Positions 1-11,070 of a stretch of 64,000 nt of DNA are shown here, one piece after another. The notes under the pieces were generated by a model, which was not told the DNA's origin, ran no database searches, and was given only the letters and a program-made list of their open reading frames with translations. A program made the position numbers and the translations under genes. The DNA is taken from positions 1 to 64,000 of the forward strand of contig JARBJD010000085.1 in assembly GCA_033064195.1 (NCBI GenBank), given 5' to 3'. The DNA comes from Blattamonas nauphoetae. Lineage: Eukaryota > Preaxostyla > Oxymonadida. How positions within the stretch are numbered: the first letter of the stretch is position 1; every line of letters begins with the position of its first letter.

Positions 1-404
1 GGATGAAATGGATGAATTGTAATAATTTCAAATGTCGGCCATTTTTTGTGTTTTTCTATTGTTTTTAGTTCATTTTGTCTTTTCTGTGAGTTTTGTTTTG
101 TGCTTTTAATGTTTCTTCTTTTTTGTAACATTTGCCCTCGTTCACAAAGGAAACAGAGGTCGGTTCTTTTTGTTGCTTTTTTCAGGAATTTTGTTTGTTT
201 GCAGAAAGTAGAGTAAGAGATTTTGGTTTTTCCTCAACTAGCTGACGGTGAAGCTCCTTTTCGTTGTTTCCAAGGAGCCTTGTTTCGATGTGGTGTGTTT
301 CGGTTGCTATGGTTTCGAGGGAGTTGTCTGAGTTGATGGACTATCTGACCTGCTGAGGAGGAATAGCAGGTCATCGTCGTCCAGTGTGTCAACTGCTGGC
401 TTTT

Positions 405-1140
405 CTAATAGTGTAAAGAGAATTGGGTGAAAAGGAGTGTGAGCATACGTTTCTTAACCCTCTTCTGTGGTTTTCTTTTCTGGTTTTCGCAGCTTGGTGA
501 CGTTTTATCTCCTATTGCTTTCATCAGTTCAGTGTCTTCGAGGATGTTTATTTTCTGTGAGAATGATTGAAAAAGGAAAAGTAACCTGTTTTGAGGCTGG
601 TCGACGTCGAGTGGGATTCCGAGGTCTCCCACTGATTCTAATGAATCGGGAGCGGCATAGTTATATGCCCTCCTCGACGTCGAAACTAACAGCCTGTGTC
701 TCGCCAAGTGAGAGTACTTGGGAGACACACTGCATCAATTTCACCTTGTCGTCTTTGCACCTCATTTCACGATGTAAATGAGTTAAAGACGAAATAAGTG
801 AAGTGAATTTATCTAAAGAGAGAAAGAATGAGAGAAAAGAAAGCCAAACTATTGTAATGAGCAAGGACAATCTCCCTTGATTGGTATGAGTTCATGACGA
901 CTATCCAGAGCTTTGATGAGAGGTGCTGGATAGTCGCGATGTTGTTTGACGAGAAGGTCGTAAATCTCCTTCCCGTGCGTGCTGATGGTTGATTTGGGTT
1001 TTGTAATATAAGCTTCCATGGTTGCGAGAAGATATGATGGGGATAAGAATTTTCGAGTTTTGCTTGAATATTTCTTGGGGGTTGTATGAAGATTTTGAGA
1101 AATCTGTCTTCAATGACCCACAAGTCTGGGTCATCAACTT
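405..1140 (-). pseudogene. Remnant of an unrecognised minus-strand gene
   Basis: Read on the minus strand, this stretch has protein-like segments in different frames. One begins MEAYITKPKSTIS at an ATG at 1019 and continues through KEIYDLLVKQHRDYPAPLIK. Joining it to the next segment (CKDDKVKLMQCVSQVLSLGE) fits a 56-nt GT-AG candidate intron at 813-868. A 31-nt candidate intron lies at 555-585, followed by a basic segment (NQKRKPQKR). An in-frame TAA at 661-663 and a one-base offset near 1020 have no good splice explanation, so it looks decayed, or its splicing is not understood. Upstream it runs into the minisatellite. I do not recognise the family. It could still be a live gene cut by the window edge. 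Confidence 0.33.
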
Positions 1141-1168
1141 CTCTGACTCTATTCGAGAGTGAGAACTC

Positions 1169-2020
1169 CTCCACCCATCGCAGAAATTCACCTCTTCCTC
1201 CCTCCACCCATCGCAAATTCACCTCCTTCCTCCCTCTACCCATCGCAAATTCACCTCCTTCCTCCCTCCACCCATCGCAAATTCACCTCCTTCCTCCCCC
1301 TCCACCCATCACAAATTCACCTCCTTCCTCCCTCCACCCATCACAAATTCACCTCCTTCCTCCACTCCACCATGCAAATTCACCTCCTTCCTCCCTCCAC
1401 CCATCGCAAATTCACCTCCTTCTTCCTCCCTCCACCCATCACACCCACACCTCCTTCCTCCCCTCCACCCATCGTACCCTACCTCCTTCCTCCCTCCACC
1501 CATCGCAAATTCACCTCCTTCCTCCCCTCCACCCGAATCGCAACCCACCTCCTTCCTCCCTCTCCACCCATCGCAAATTCACCTCCTTCCTCCCTCTACC
1601 CACCTGTGGCCCACCTCCTCTCCTCCACCCATCGCACCACCTCCTTCCTCCCCTCCACCCATCACACCCACCTCCTTCCTCCCCTCCACCCATCACAAAT
1701 TCACTCTCCTTCCTCCCTCCACCCATCGCAAATTCACCTCCTTCCTCCCTCCACCCATCGCAAATTCACCTCCTTCCTCCCTCCACCCATCACAAATTCA
1801 CCTCCTTCCTCCCTCCACCCATCACAAATTCACCTCCTTCCTCCCTCCACCCATCGCAAATTCACCTCCTTCCTCCTCCACCCATCACAAATTCACCTCC
1901 TTCCTCCCCTCCACCCATCACAAATTGACCTCCTCCCGCCCTCCACCCATCGTAAATTCACCTCCTTCCTCCTCCACCCATCGCAAATTCACTCCCTTCC
2001 TCCCTCCACCCATCCCAATC
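1169..2020. repeat. Minisatellite, 32-bp unit
   Basis: About 27 head-to-tail copies of a 32-bp unit containing CACCCATCGCAAATTCACC followed by a TCCTTCCTCC tract. Variants are CGC/CAC in the middle and one or two extra C or T in the pyrimidine tract. The unit has no stop codon in several frames, so long P/S-rich readings on both strands arise from the repeat itself. Thirty-two is not a multiple of three, so a real protein would change repeat frame each copy, which argues against coding function. Gene-like sequence touches both ends on the minus strand, so it may lie in an intron or have expanded inside a dead gene. Confidence 0.93.
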
Positions 2021-2068
2021 TTCTCCGACAATCATAGCTCTTGGACGAGAGATAACAGCACTCAACTC

Positions 2069-2350
2069 TCATCGCAAACCCATCCTGTCGCTTATTATCT
2101 GAACTGGTCTCCCGCCACTTCCAATGGATAACAACTCCCCGTCCGTGCGAAGTCTCTCCCGAAGAGACGTTATAAACACACAAAGTTGATATCGTTTCAA
2201 ATCTGTGATGTTCAAATCAAAGGGTCTCCGCCAATGATGAGGAAGGCCATTCAAGACTAACAAATCTCCTCCCTGAATCACACAGTTCAATACAAAGCAA
2301 CTACTGTGACCGCAATCACGAATGGGGACATCCACACCCTTCACCAACAA
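2069..2350 (-). other. Possible exon of unknown gene
   Basis: A 93-codon minus-strand open stretch that reads like an ordinary globular protein (it includes CVIQGGDLLVLNGLPHHW and YQLCVFITSLRERL). The preceding minus-strand bases (2351-2425) read VNEFVVETKLWLERQTD in another frame, so if real it is broken or spliced. It lies immediately across the minisatellite from the 405-1140 remnant and could belong to the same gene. No family recognised; the plus strand here also has a plausible S/P-rich reading, so only one of the two is likely real. Confidence 0.22.
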
Positions 2351-2387
2351 TAATCGATCTCAAATGGTCAGTCTGCCTCTCCAACCA

Positions 2388-3133
2388 CAGTTTCGTCTCC
2401 ACCACAAACTCATTCACCTTCAATTGAACATATTGTTCCATCTTCGTCTCCTGGGATCAGTTCCCCGATGGCTCAGTCGTGTTCGCCCACAATTTCCCAA
2501 GCCGGCCTTGATATTCCCCCTGAACAAACCATTATTGAAACACATGCTGAAGATGTTCCATTCGAGATAGTCAACTTTGATGATTCTGATCTAGGTCACG
2601 TTCAACCACCCAACGATCTCAATACCATTCAACAACAACTACAACCCTTCCAAATTGAGTTCAGTTATGTCTCTGCCTCTAATATCTTCTCTATACCTCC
2701 AATTATCTCCCTCTTTCGGCTGTTCAATCCTTACTCTTCGCTCCAGGACCCAACGTCGTTTGCTTCGTCTCATCCTCCTCAATTCCCCTTTCATGTTCAT
2801 CATCACAGTCTTCACCAAAATAATATCATACCCATCCCTCTTCTCTCCCCCTCCAGCAACTCCGTGTACATACGTACCATTTTGTCGTCACAAGTCATCA
2901 GCAGGTTCTCTCTTTCTTCTCCAACTCGGGTTTACTCACCTCCGCTTCCTTCGAACGACCCTCCATTCCTCCAACACATTCTTGACTCTATTCTTTCCTT
3001 AAAAAATACGCCAAATATGACACTTCCGTCCATTTCGGGATTTGACTCTCATCCACCTCTTTCTTTGCAAGACCAATGTAACCCTTCGTCGTTCCTCCCG
3101 CATGCTCTCCTCGACCACCCCTCATTCGCCTGA
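2388..3133 (+). other. Possible S/P-rich disordered coding remnant
   Basis: From 2388 the plus strand reads a Ser/Pro/Gln-rich stretch, then from an ATG at 2468 a 221-codon frame rich in S, P, Q and H ending in TGA at 3133. The part to about 2655 (for example EDVPFEIVNFDDSDLGHV) is more protein-like than the rest. Composition suggests a disordered region; there is no domain, signal peptide or membrane segment. Genomic decay on both sides makes a remnant more likely than a working gene. Confidence 0.22.
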
Positions 3134-3856
3134 ACAAAGCTGTTCTTCCTCCTCATCGCCACTTTTCTGATGCACCGTCTGTCAGACCACACTCTGAACT
3201 CTTCCTTCTTGAGTTGATCCTGACCTCCCTTCCACAGAATCACACTTCTGAGGAATTACATCAACGCGAAGATCCCGGTAGCTGACGCGCATTTCATTCC
3301 GTTCTGCATCTTCCCATCGATCTCCCCAAAAAACCAGTTTCTCGACTCCAGACCTGCTGTGTTCATACAACAGCACTGGGATGGACGCCTCTTCACAGCT
3401 TCAGCTGAGACATGCGAAAGTTGCGAAGGCTGGGTTCTTGTTCACAAAGAGTCGAGCCCTCTCTCCCTCTCCACCCATTCTTCCGATGAAGCTCTTCACG
3501 TTGAGCGCGTACAACTTTATTGCCAACCACACGGTCAGAAGATACTCGACGAAGCAGACGGGACAACCGCCAGTTTACCACACGATCTTGACTCGGGAGG
3601 ATCTCGTCCGATATATTCGGATGTTGAAAATGTGTTTATTACAAGTTTGTGGAACTTGGATCATCGTGTGGATGGCTATTTTCAGAATAAGCCGGTTTGT
3701 TCAACTGTAGTTTATCAGACTTGTTTCACCATTTCCATCGCGCGGTGACTCGCGGACGAGCACGTCAATTACTGGAATTCAGGTCAACATCACCCGAAAT
3801 ACAATCAAAACAAGAAAACCGAATGGCCATCACGAATATCACTATAGTAAGGAACA
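3134..3856. other. No convincing gene
   Basis: Several overlapping frames of 100-130 codons exist on the plus strand (3359-3748, 3381-3710), but none has a consistent composition or a recognisable domain. They are probably chance openings or deep decay of the flanking sequence. Confidence 0.4.
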
Positions 3857-4620
3857 ATGCACGTCGATGACCGTCTCCATCATTTCTCACGATTCTCCCA
3901 GCAATACGTCTCTCTCGACGACAGAGTCCCTCCCCACCCCACCTCAACCGGTTTCATCTGTCTCTCCGACCAAACAATCACAACCATCCCCATCTCTTTC
4001 AGATCTCGTCTACCTACTGATTCTCCAGCGCCAGATCCACCCATTGTCCCGTCTCTTTCCCCTTTCCAGTATCTGTTCATCCACCCACGCATTCGGGACA
4101 CCCCTCTTCTTTCCGAACCAAACGGACCTCCTCCAAAACTCGATCTCTTCGTCGCTCTTTGTTGTCCCCTCCAAGAGAAACGGTGGCGATACAAGCACGC
4201 GAAAGTCCAAAAGAGAAAACGACGATATTCCTGCCAACCCGCCGATTTCGCCGCAGATTCAGCACTTCGTGAGGCTGACGAACGCGCTGTCGCTCTCGAC
4301 GCTGCGGTCGCAGTCTTATCTGAACCAGAGCAGATTCTGGTCAACACCGAAGAACTCGTCAAAACTGGAAACAGTCGACACGCGATCGGGCTGACCAGAC
4401 ACCGACCACGCCTGGCAACCGCGGCTCGTCTGCATCTCCACCCGCTGGCAGCACGACTCCTTCGCCGCACTCCCCGCAGCGAGTCTCTGGACGAGCAGGA
4501 CTCGTTCGTTGCGAAGAGTATCGATGGTAAGGGAGGAAGGACTTCGATCCAGCTCTTCCCTTTGATGCCTCACTCTCTCCACAGGCGACATCGAAACAAT
4601 TGCCACTTTTGTGAGGGCTG
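3857..4620 (+). pseudogene. Decayed S/T/P-rich coding sequence
   Basis: Plus-strand readings alternate between frames: one from 3867 to 4394 (S/T/P-rich, with a basic patch KRNGGDTSTRKSKRENDD), then another from about 4400 to 4500 (S/P-rich, NRGSSASPPAGSTTPSP). The switch fits a frameshifted gene for a disordered protein. No domain is visible. A long minus-strand frame (3880-4470) is Arg/Ser-rich and looks like the antisense shadow. Confidence 0.28.
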
Positions 4621-4934
4621 ATCGACAGAAGAAGGGCCTTTCGCCGCATCCCATCTGCACACAACACCTTCGGCAGTTCATTTCCTCCCCTTCTATCCGT
4701 CATTTTCTTTCTCTTCGGGTTCTGGCAGGAATCAAGGAGGCAGAGACACGGGTATGATTCGCAACCTATCATCAGACTCGAGAACAAGCAGAACGGATGA
4801 GCATTCCAACATTTTGAATCTGTGGACCTCACACTGAAGGGAGAAACAAGAACATCAATCACGAAGTCAACACTCGTGCGACTCAACAGAGAGCAACCCA
4901 TCTCAAGTGAAGTTTCTCGGCTCAGGACTCATCA

Positions 4935-5740
4935 GAACTGCCTTTTAATATTGTGAACTCAACGCTTTCGCTTGACGCTCTGATTTTCGATGTGGAGTCT
5001 CTTGGTTGCACGAACGCAAAGCTGGCCATCCCCTCTCTCCGACACTGTCCTCGCCGTCGCGATGTGCGATTGTGGAGACATCCTGTGTGTCATTTAGGAC
5101 TCTGTTCTCCGACTGGGCCAGCTGGCATCGCCGATTGTGGTCCACCACACGCACCACGTTCGCAATCAACTGCACAAAACATCATGTTTTTCTGATGGAC
5201 CTGCGAGGAAATCTGAACCCCAATCCTCGCCTCGTCATTGATTCGTCCAATATCTCGTGTGACAAAGCCACCACTCTTCCCGACAGCGAACACCAGATCA
5301 TCACTCATCATTCTGTGAGCACAGATGATTCGAACTCCGAATTCACATCGCTGGATGGAGCCTCGCGAACTCGGACACTTCAAGAAGCTGATTCAATTGC
5401 CTTCATTCAAGTCTCCAACTGCCAGTTCTCCGATCAGACATTTTCTGGGAGCGGTGTTGTTTTTAGTAAGTGGAACGTTTCACGTCCTCCGTGCCTTCGA
5501 CTCGCTTTTCGAGAACAACTAGGCAGGGAAGAAGGGAGGGTGCATCTCAACGCATTATTCCGACCACACTTTCCACCGATGCATCTTTCGGAAGAACACA
5601 GCCGCTGAAAGAGGCGGCACACACAACTTCAATCAGCCAGACCTGATTTTCTTTGAAGACTCACATTTCGACGAGAACACGACGCTGGAGTATTGGGACA
5701 ATGCGAAGGACTTCGCCTTTAATCTGTGTCGTCCAGAAGC
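4935..5740 (+). pseudogene. Decayed fragment of the beta-helix receptor family
   Basis: Broken relative of the receptors at 18.7-40.1 kb. Around 4953 it reads NSTLSLDALIFDVESLG, matching the receptor segment ENSTLSLDRIYLNLVTL near residue 90-110. At 5395-5470 it reads FIQVSNCQFSDQTFSGSGVV, a typical beta-helix rung. At 5470-5740 it reads FHVLRAFDSLFENN, then RCIFRKNTAAERGG, then FFEDSHFDENTTLEY, colinear with receptor segments VVLHLFDCLFSSN, RCVFKDNTAGTKGG and FLEDCHFLNNRALEY. An in-frame TAG at about 5520 and several frame changes separate the pieces. Only an N-terminal third remains. It is more diverged from the 18.7-40.1 kb genes than those are from each other, so it is an older copy. Confidence 0.6.
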
Positions 5741-7624
5741 GATTGATGTATTCTCCAAACATCTCCAACAGCCCTGTCGACACGATCATTCTCGTCAGTT
5801 TCTTCTTTTCTGCTGAACTCACTCCTCCAATCACTATGAGCAACAACGTCCACACAGAAATGAAAATCGACTCGATTGTCCTCCACTTATCGTCGAACGT
5901 CCCAAGCAGCGAGCGCAGAATCCGAGCCAGCGACATCAGAACCTCATCAGTGAACAGCACCGAGTGATGATAGAAACGAAGCGAGGGACTTCAGGCAAAG
6001 CGGCTGATGCTGCGAGTGGTGGATGTGATGATGGGGAAGAGAGGGCTGAGCAGCGACGGGATCTTCAATTTGGACAGCTCTCGTTCAGTTCGCGCTCTCC
6101 AACTTCATTCCCACAAACCACATCGTCCACCACCTCCCCAACACCACAATCCAATTCACACTTTCCACCAATTTAGTTCTGTGCCGTCGCATGTGGAGAT
6201 AATCTACGAAGTGGTCAAGTCCAACAACGAGAGAATCGCAAAGTCGCATACCTCCTCTCTTCCGATGCCACATCTGCCAGCACACATCCATCGACGGCGA
6301 CAACAGACGCACCGACAACAGCAAAGGCAGAGCCGTGCCCAGAATCGCTGGTTCGAAGGTTTTCGGTGAATTTTGTGAATCAGAATCAACACAATCGCAG
6401 TCGTCGACACTTCCACACTCAGACTCAGCGGGAACGCCCGCCCCTCAGCCCCTACCAACCCTTCTCCACTCCGCCCTGTCTCCACCCACGGCGACAGAAG
6501 GAAGTGCCGGATCTTCGGCCCGATCTGGCGAGGCTCGTGCTCAGGTGCGAATGTGGGCACCAGATTTGCGAGAGGGTGTGGGATGAACGACGACAGCGTC
6601 AGATGAAGCAGCTGCATCAGAGCGTCCAGCTTCACCAGCGACAGATGAACAAACCAGCAGAGTGTTTGGAGAAGCATCCCAAACTCAATCCGAACAATCG
6701 TAGCTCCTCCTTCCGAAAGAACAACATTCGTCTGGAACAGCCTGTCACAATCCAATCGACAAGCAGTGCGGCTGCGTGCGGGGCTTCGGAAGTTAGCGAG
6801 GAAGGGCGGGTGTGGCGAGTGGGGGCGACAGAGCGGTCAGCTTCGAAGAACGTGCGCAGTGAAGTCACCAGCTGATTCGCCAGCAAAATGAACTCCGTGC
6901 AGATCGAGTCGGTGTGCAGCAGTTTCGACAGCTCCGACTGTTTGTCTCCGTCCAACGCCAACACAAAGTGAAACAGCTCCAACGCACACATCGCACGCAG
7001 GCCTTCCTCCACAACCCACTCCTCCACCAACTCCGAAAGAGGCTGCGAAACATGAAGCGACGCGTCTTGCTCGATCGACGAAGCGAAACTGCTCAGTGCC
7101 GTCTGCAGTTCAGACCAGAACAGCAGAAAGTTCATCTGCAACAGCGTTTCCGAGGACGTCGCCAGAACCCCATGCACAACACCTAGCAGTGGCGTGCAGA
7201 TGGCTCAGCGAGTGCAGAGCAGGGAATACCAGCGACGGCATGTTCGGCGAGAAGAAAGCGAGCAACGAGTGGAAGAATGACAGCATCGATCGGAAAGAGG
7301 ACAGAAACGGCAGAACCAGCTCGTCAAACAGCGACACCACGTTCGGCGGTGGAGAAGGGACAGCAGACCAAACGACAACAGCAGAGGCAATCCAAAGTTC
7401 CCAAATTCCTGTTTTTCTGTGCCATCCACCGACGGACCGCGGAGAGCGGCCAGAACAGCGTCCAATGCAGTTTCAAGAGACGCGCAGAGGCGACAGCTTT
7501 TCGATAATTGCTCCGGCAACATGCGTGCTTCCGAAAACAACGGCGAGGGCACATAAGCACTCCAGGCGTCGAAGAACACATATTCATCTTTAATCCATTT
7601 CACTGTATTGGTTCCATGAACCAT
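5661..7624 (-). pseudogene. Decayed alpha-helical-repeat gene
   Basis: On the minus strand, successive segments read as Leu-rich amphipathic helices, in order: 7624 to about 7400 (EQLSKSCRLCASLETALDAV), 7340-7110 (DELVLPFLSSFRSMLSFFHS), 7177-6632 (LHVSQPLSELVEEWVVEEG) and 5960-5661 (LTRMIVSTGLLEMFGEYINR). The frame changes between segments have no usable GT-AG pair, so I call it a pseudogene. The style resembles the intact helical genes at 55.9-63.1 kb. Its 3' end converges on and overlaps the receptor fragment ending near 5740. No family name can be given. Confidence 0.42.
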
Positions 7625-8424
7625 GTTTTACTGAAACTGTGCACATAGTTCCAGAATACGTTGTCTTTTGCATCATTGAAACGGATTGATTTGAAATGAC
7701 TAAGTAGATGAACAATCATGAACAACATTTATTGAAAACTCTTTCATTCGTGACAACGATATATTTCACAGGCAGCAAAATCGAAAAAACGATTCAATCA
7801 GAGAAGATAGACAAAAACGCACGATTATGGTTTGATCACACAACGTTCATTGACAGAACGACTTTGGAGGTCAGAACGTCTGGAATCTCCATTTAGAAAT
7901 GCAATCAATCTGAATGTGTGAAGGATAAAAGGATATTTGAAAATCGAAATGTCGCTCGAACTTTTTCCATTGCGATCGATGATCTCAAAAATATTGTCCC
8001 ATAAGTTGTGTTGTGTTCTGTCTGAACTGACATTTGATGAATGCCACAAACGAGTACAGAATCAGAAATCATCACTCCATGGTTGAGCTCGAACAGAAAA
8101 GAAATGCAGATGTGTTGATAAGAGGACAAGGATGGTAATCGGGATCAGACACTGAATAGCCTGAAGGGTGACTCATGTGCAAGAAAATGGAAAAAGATGG
8201 TCATTCTGTGTCAATTACAGATCAACCCAACTAATATCGAGGAAGGATAAGAAGTCGAGATTATTGAAAGAATACGGGTGATGGTAAGATCAACACAGTC
8301 ATGTGAAGATGTGACAAATTTTGATTTGCGAAGAGTTTTCGAGAGTCAAAGCGAATTGTGAGCATTCAGAGTGAAATGTCATGAAATGGCAAGAGTAAAC
8401 ACAAAAAAAGCAAGAAATATTTTA
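7625..8424. other. AT-rich stretch without recognisable gene
   Basis: No credible coding sequence on either strand (only frames of 60-75 codons without protein-like composition). It may be the interior of the transposon whose end lies at about 8425-8516, but I could not find a matching left terminus to the left in this window. Confidence 0.5.
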
Positions 8425-8516
8425 GATCTGGGTGTAACCGTTTGGATCTGCGCTTATCCAAAAAAATAGATCTGCGCGTAGCGAAAATCGGATCTGCGCC
8501 TATACTTAACCATCAA
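8425..8516. mobile_element. Probable terminus of a TIR transposon (relic)
   Basis: Contains three spaced copies of a GATCTGCGC(C/G/T)TA-like unit. The same GATCTGCGC units make up the ~88-bp TIRs of the element at 47583-51054. Receptor homology starts abruptly just to the right at about 8517, so this is best read as the right end of a related insertion that truncated the receptor copy. The partner end was not found. Confidence 0.5.
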
Positions 8517-9560
8517 ATGGAGAAAGACGATTCATTTGCTCTTCGTCTGATTGAACTTGAAACTGACATTGTTGAATCGGATGGATTGTCGATTGGTTCG
8601 AAACGGATTGAACTGTTTGGATCATCGCAATCTCTTGTTCTGGGATGCAGTCATCTTGGATCGCTTTTGACGATCTCGACAGGAACTGGACTGATCCACA
8701 CGCTCACCCTCAGCCACACAAATCCCTTTTCGCTCTGTCCGTTCCTCTCGCTCACTGAGAATGGGAGTCTTGCTCTTCGATCGATTGTTGTTGAAGTTCC
8801 ACTGACACCTCTCTCTTCTGCTCTGATCTCGTCTTTGTCTGGATTGGTGTCGCTTTCGATGAGCAACATCTCGATGATTGAATTGGCTGGTCATTCGCTG
8901 ATTGAATCGTCGGGATCAGTTGAAATTGATGGATGTTCGTTCTCATCAATGTCAGCGACCGAGAGAGAGGTCAAATCTTGACAGCTCAACTGAATGAGAG
9001 TGTTTCAGTGAAGATCACCAACACTGAGTTCAGTTCGTCTGGAAACACTGATGACTGTTGGGTTCTTCTGAATGGATCGAACTCCGCGACATTCACGACA
9101 TCGAACTGGGAAGGCTCGTTTGAGATTGGATCGCGACCTCATGAAGTTGTGGTGCTCTCTCAGTCTCGACACGATCTTGGAGACTTCAACCCTTATTCGC
9201 TTCTTTATGAGCTGTATCCTCGAACCACCGCTTGGATTGTTGTGTCGTCAGAAAGCGGATCGGCCGACCATCCTCTCTGTGGCAGTACTGAGATGGCATG
9301 TTCGACGATTGAGAAAGGGGTTGGTCTGTCTGGAGTGAAGAAAGTGATGATCTCTGGGACAGGAGTGATTGGGGATGCTGTAATGATGAATGGGGATGAG
9401 CTTGGGATTTGGGGAGAGAAGAAGCATGGTGTTGTGCGATTTGTGGGATTTGGTCGAATTGTGAACAATGAGTTCGTGAAGCCTGATTACCTGACGCTGA
9501 GTGATGTTTCTGTTGATGTTTCTGAGAGTTCTCTTTCGAGCGAGGCAGCGCTGGAGATTG

Positions 9561-10496
9561 GGCATGGGTTCGGTACGTAGGTTGAAGTTCGGCATGTAGG
9601 TCAAAGGTTCGGAATGTAGGTCTGAGTTCGGCAGGTAGGTCATTGGGATGAAATGGATTGAGACGCATTTTTGGGTGTTGTGAAGATGAAATTGACGACA
9701 TGTTTTACTGTTTGACTCTGATCTACTTGTTTTCAACTCGTTTTCACAAAAAAATGAGAGAGCAACAAATGAAGGAAGAGTGAAAGGGAACATATATTAA
9801 ACATCGTATCAAAATGGTCGAGATTTGTGTGACTAATGTTGACGAAATATCCTTGATAGTCAGATCTGTCCACTTTCAAGTTGACTCGCTTTTCTATTTC
9901 TAGTCGTCAAACTGGATCATAAAACGGAAAATGCAGTTAATATGCTATAAATGAGTGACATTGAGGGTGAAAGTTAGGAATCGAGCAAGATATAGTGTCA
10001 AATCTGTGGATGATACAATGATCATCGATTCTGCTTCGACTATGTTGTACATCTCTTTTTTACATATTACATTCCCTTCAAATTCACCTTTAAGGCGTGA
10101 TATTTCTATAATTCACATGATGAGTGAAAATTGGAGAGATGAGAAATGAAAACGAAATTTTGACCCATCACGAAAGTGTTTCGTTTTCATTTCTCATCTC
10201 TCCAATTTTCACTCATCATGTCGCAATCCTCCATTAAATCATCAATTAAATGTGAATATTTGACGTTTATTGTCAGTATCATCTCATAGGAACAGAAAAG
10301 TGACAAACTTTGAATCAGCAGGTTGATCATCTGTTCCATCGAGTTGAATTTATGAATGGATGAAATTTTCAAATCGTGTGTATTTTCACCCTGGTCACTG
10401 TATCGTGATCTTTCTGCATTTTGAACTCTTCAATTTAGCATGAAAAAGGAGAAAGACCTACGATCCGAACTTCGACCTACCATCCGAACCCATGCC
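9561..10496. mobile_element. 936-bp non-autonomous TIR element, 8-bp TSD
   Basis: Inserted in the receptor pseudogene. Both ends begin GGCATGGGTTCGG as inverted repeats (~42 bp, imperfect) built from repeated TTCGG...GTAGGT sub-units. The 8-bp duplication GGAGATTG is perfect at 9553-9560 and 10497-10504; the intact paralogues have one copy. No transposase-like frame. An 8-bp TSD is typical of hAT-type elements, but the superfamily is an inference. It contains a perfect 42-bp inverted repeat (10116-10157 / 10179-10220). Confidence 0.88.
10116..10220. repeat. Perfect 42-bp inverted repeat (hairpin)
   Basis: Arms 10116-10157 and 10179-10220 are exact reverse complements around a 21-nt loop. The arms start CATGATGAGTGAAAATTGG. 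It lies inside the 936-bp element and is not part of its TIRs. Confidence 0.95.
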
Positions 10497-10690
10497 GGAG
10501 ATTGTTGTTGGATCGATGATTGTTTCTGATGTGTCGTTCATCTCAACACACTCGATTGGTTTCACTCTGATTCGAATGAGTGGCGAAGTTCTGAAACTGA
10601 CATCGGTGAAGATGGCTCTCTCTTTTTCGGGATCTCCCCCAGTCATCATCCAGAATTCTCTTTCGATTCGTCTGGATAAAACAACCATCA

Positions 10691-11070
10691 TGTTTAAACA
10701 AACTAGTGCTCTCCCACTCCGTATGAGTGATATGGTCTAATAATAAAATGTGATGGGTGGTCCAGAGATGAACCGAACCCATGGACAAAAAATTACCAGA
10801 TCTCATAAAATAATCAATTATATTTCTCACTAGATATAAAATCATAATGAGACAATCAGCCCAAAGGGCGGGAGAAAGGAGAGCAAAAAAAAAATAACTC
10901 TTGGGGGGATCAGCCCCAAGCACCAGAAAAGCGCGAATGGGCGGAGAAAAACTGGCTTGTGCCTGCGAAAGCGCAGAGCACGATCATCATTGGATCTGAT
11001 TCCCATCAGAATCCACGAGCGCCCTTTTTAAGAAGAGCTACTCGTGGGAGAGCACTAGTTTGTTTAAACA
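10691..11070. mobile_element. 380-bp TIR element abutting the 4.4-kb element
   Basis: Ends are perfect 27-bp inverted repeats starting TGTTTAAACAAACTAGTG (10691-10717 / 11044-11070). Its left subterminal sequence up to about 10765 matches the right subterminal sequence of the neighbouring 4.4-kb element (15376-15420, reversed), so the two are related. No target duplication could be made out. No coding potential. Confidence 0.75.

Noticed and set aside
1169-2020. CRISPR-like array
   Set aside because: The repeats are contiguous with no unique spacers, and the genome is eukaryotic.
1086-2037. Long P/S/H-rich open frames (280-290 codons) on the plus strand
   Set aside because: They are products of the stop-free 32-bp minisatellite; the unit is not a multiple of three and the minus strand is also open.
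3880-4470. 196-codon Arg-rich minus-strand frame
   Set aside because: Extreme Arg/Ser/Ala bias and opposite a more natural S/T/P-rich plus-strand reading.
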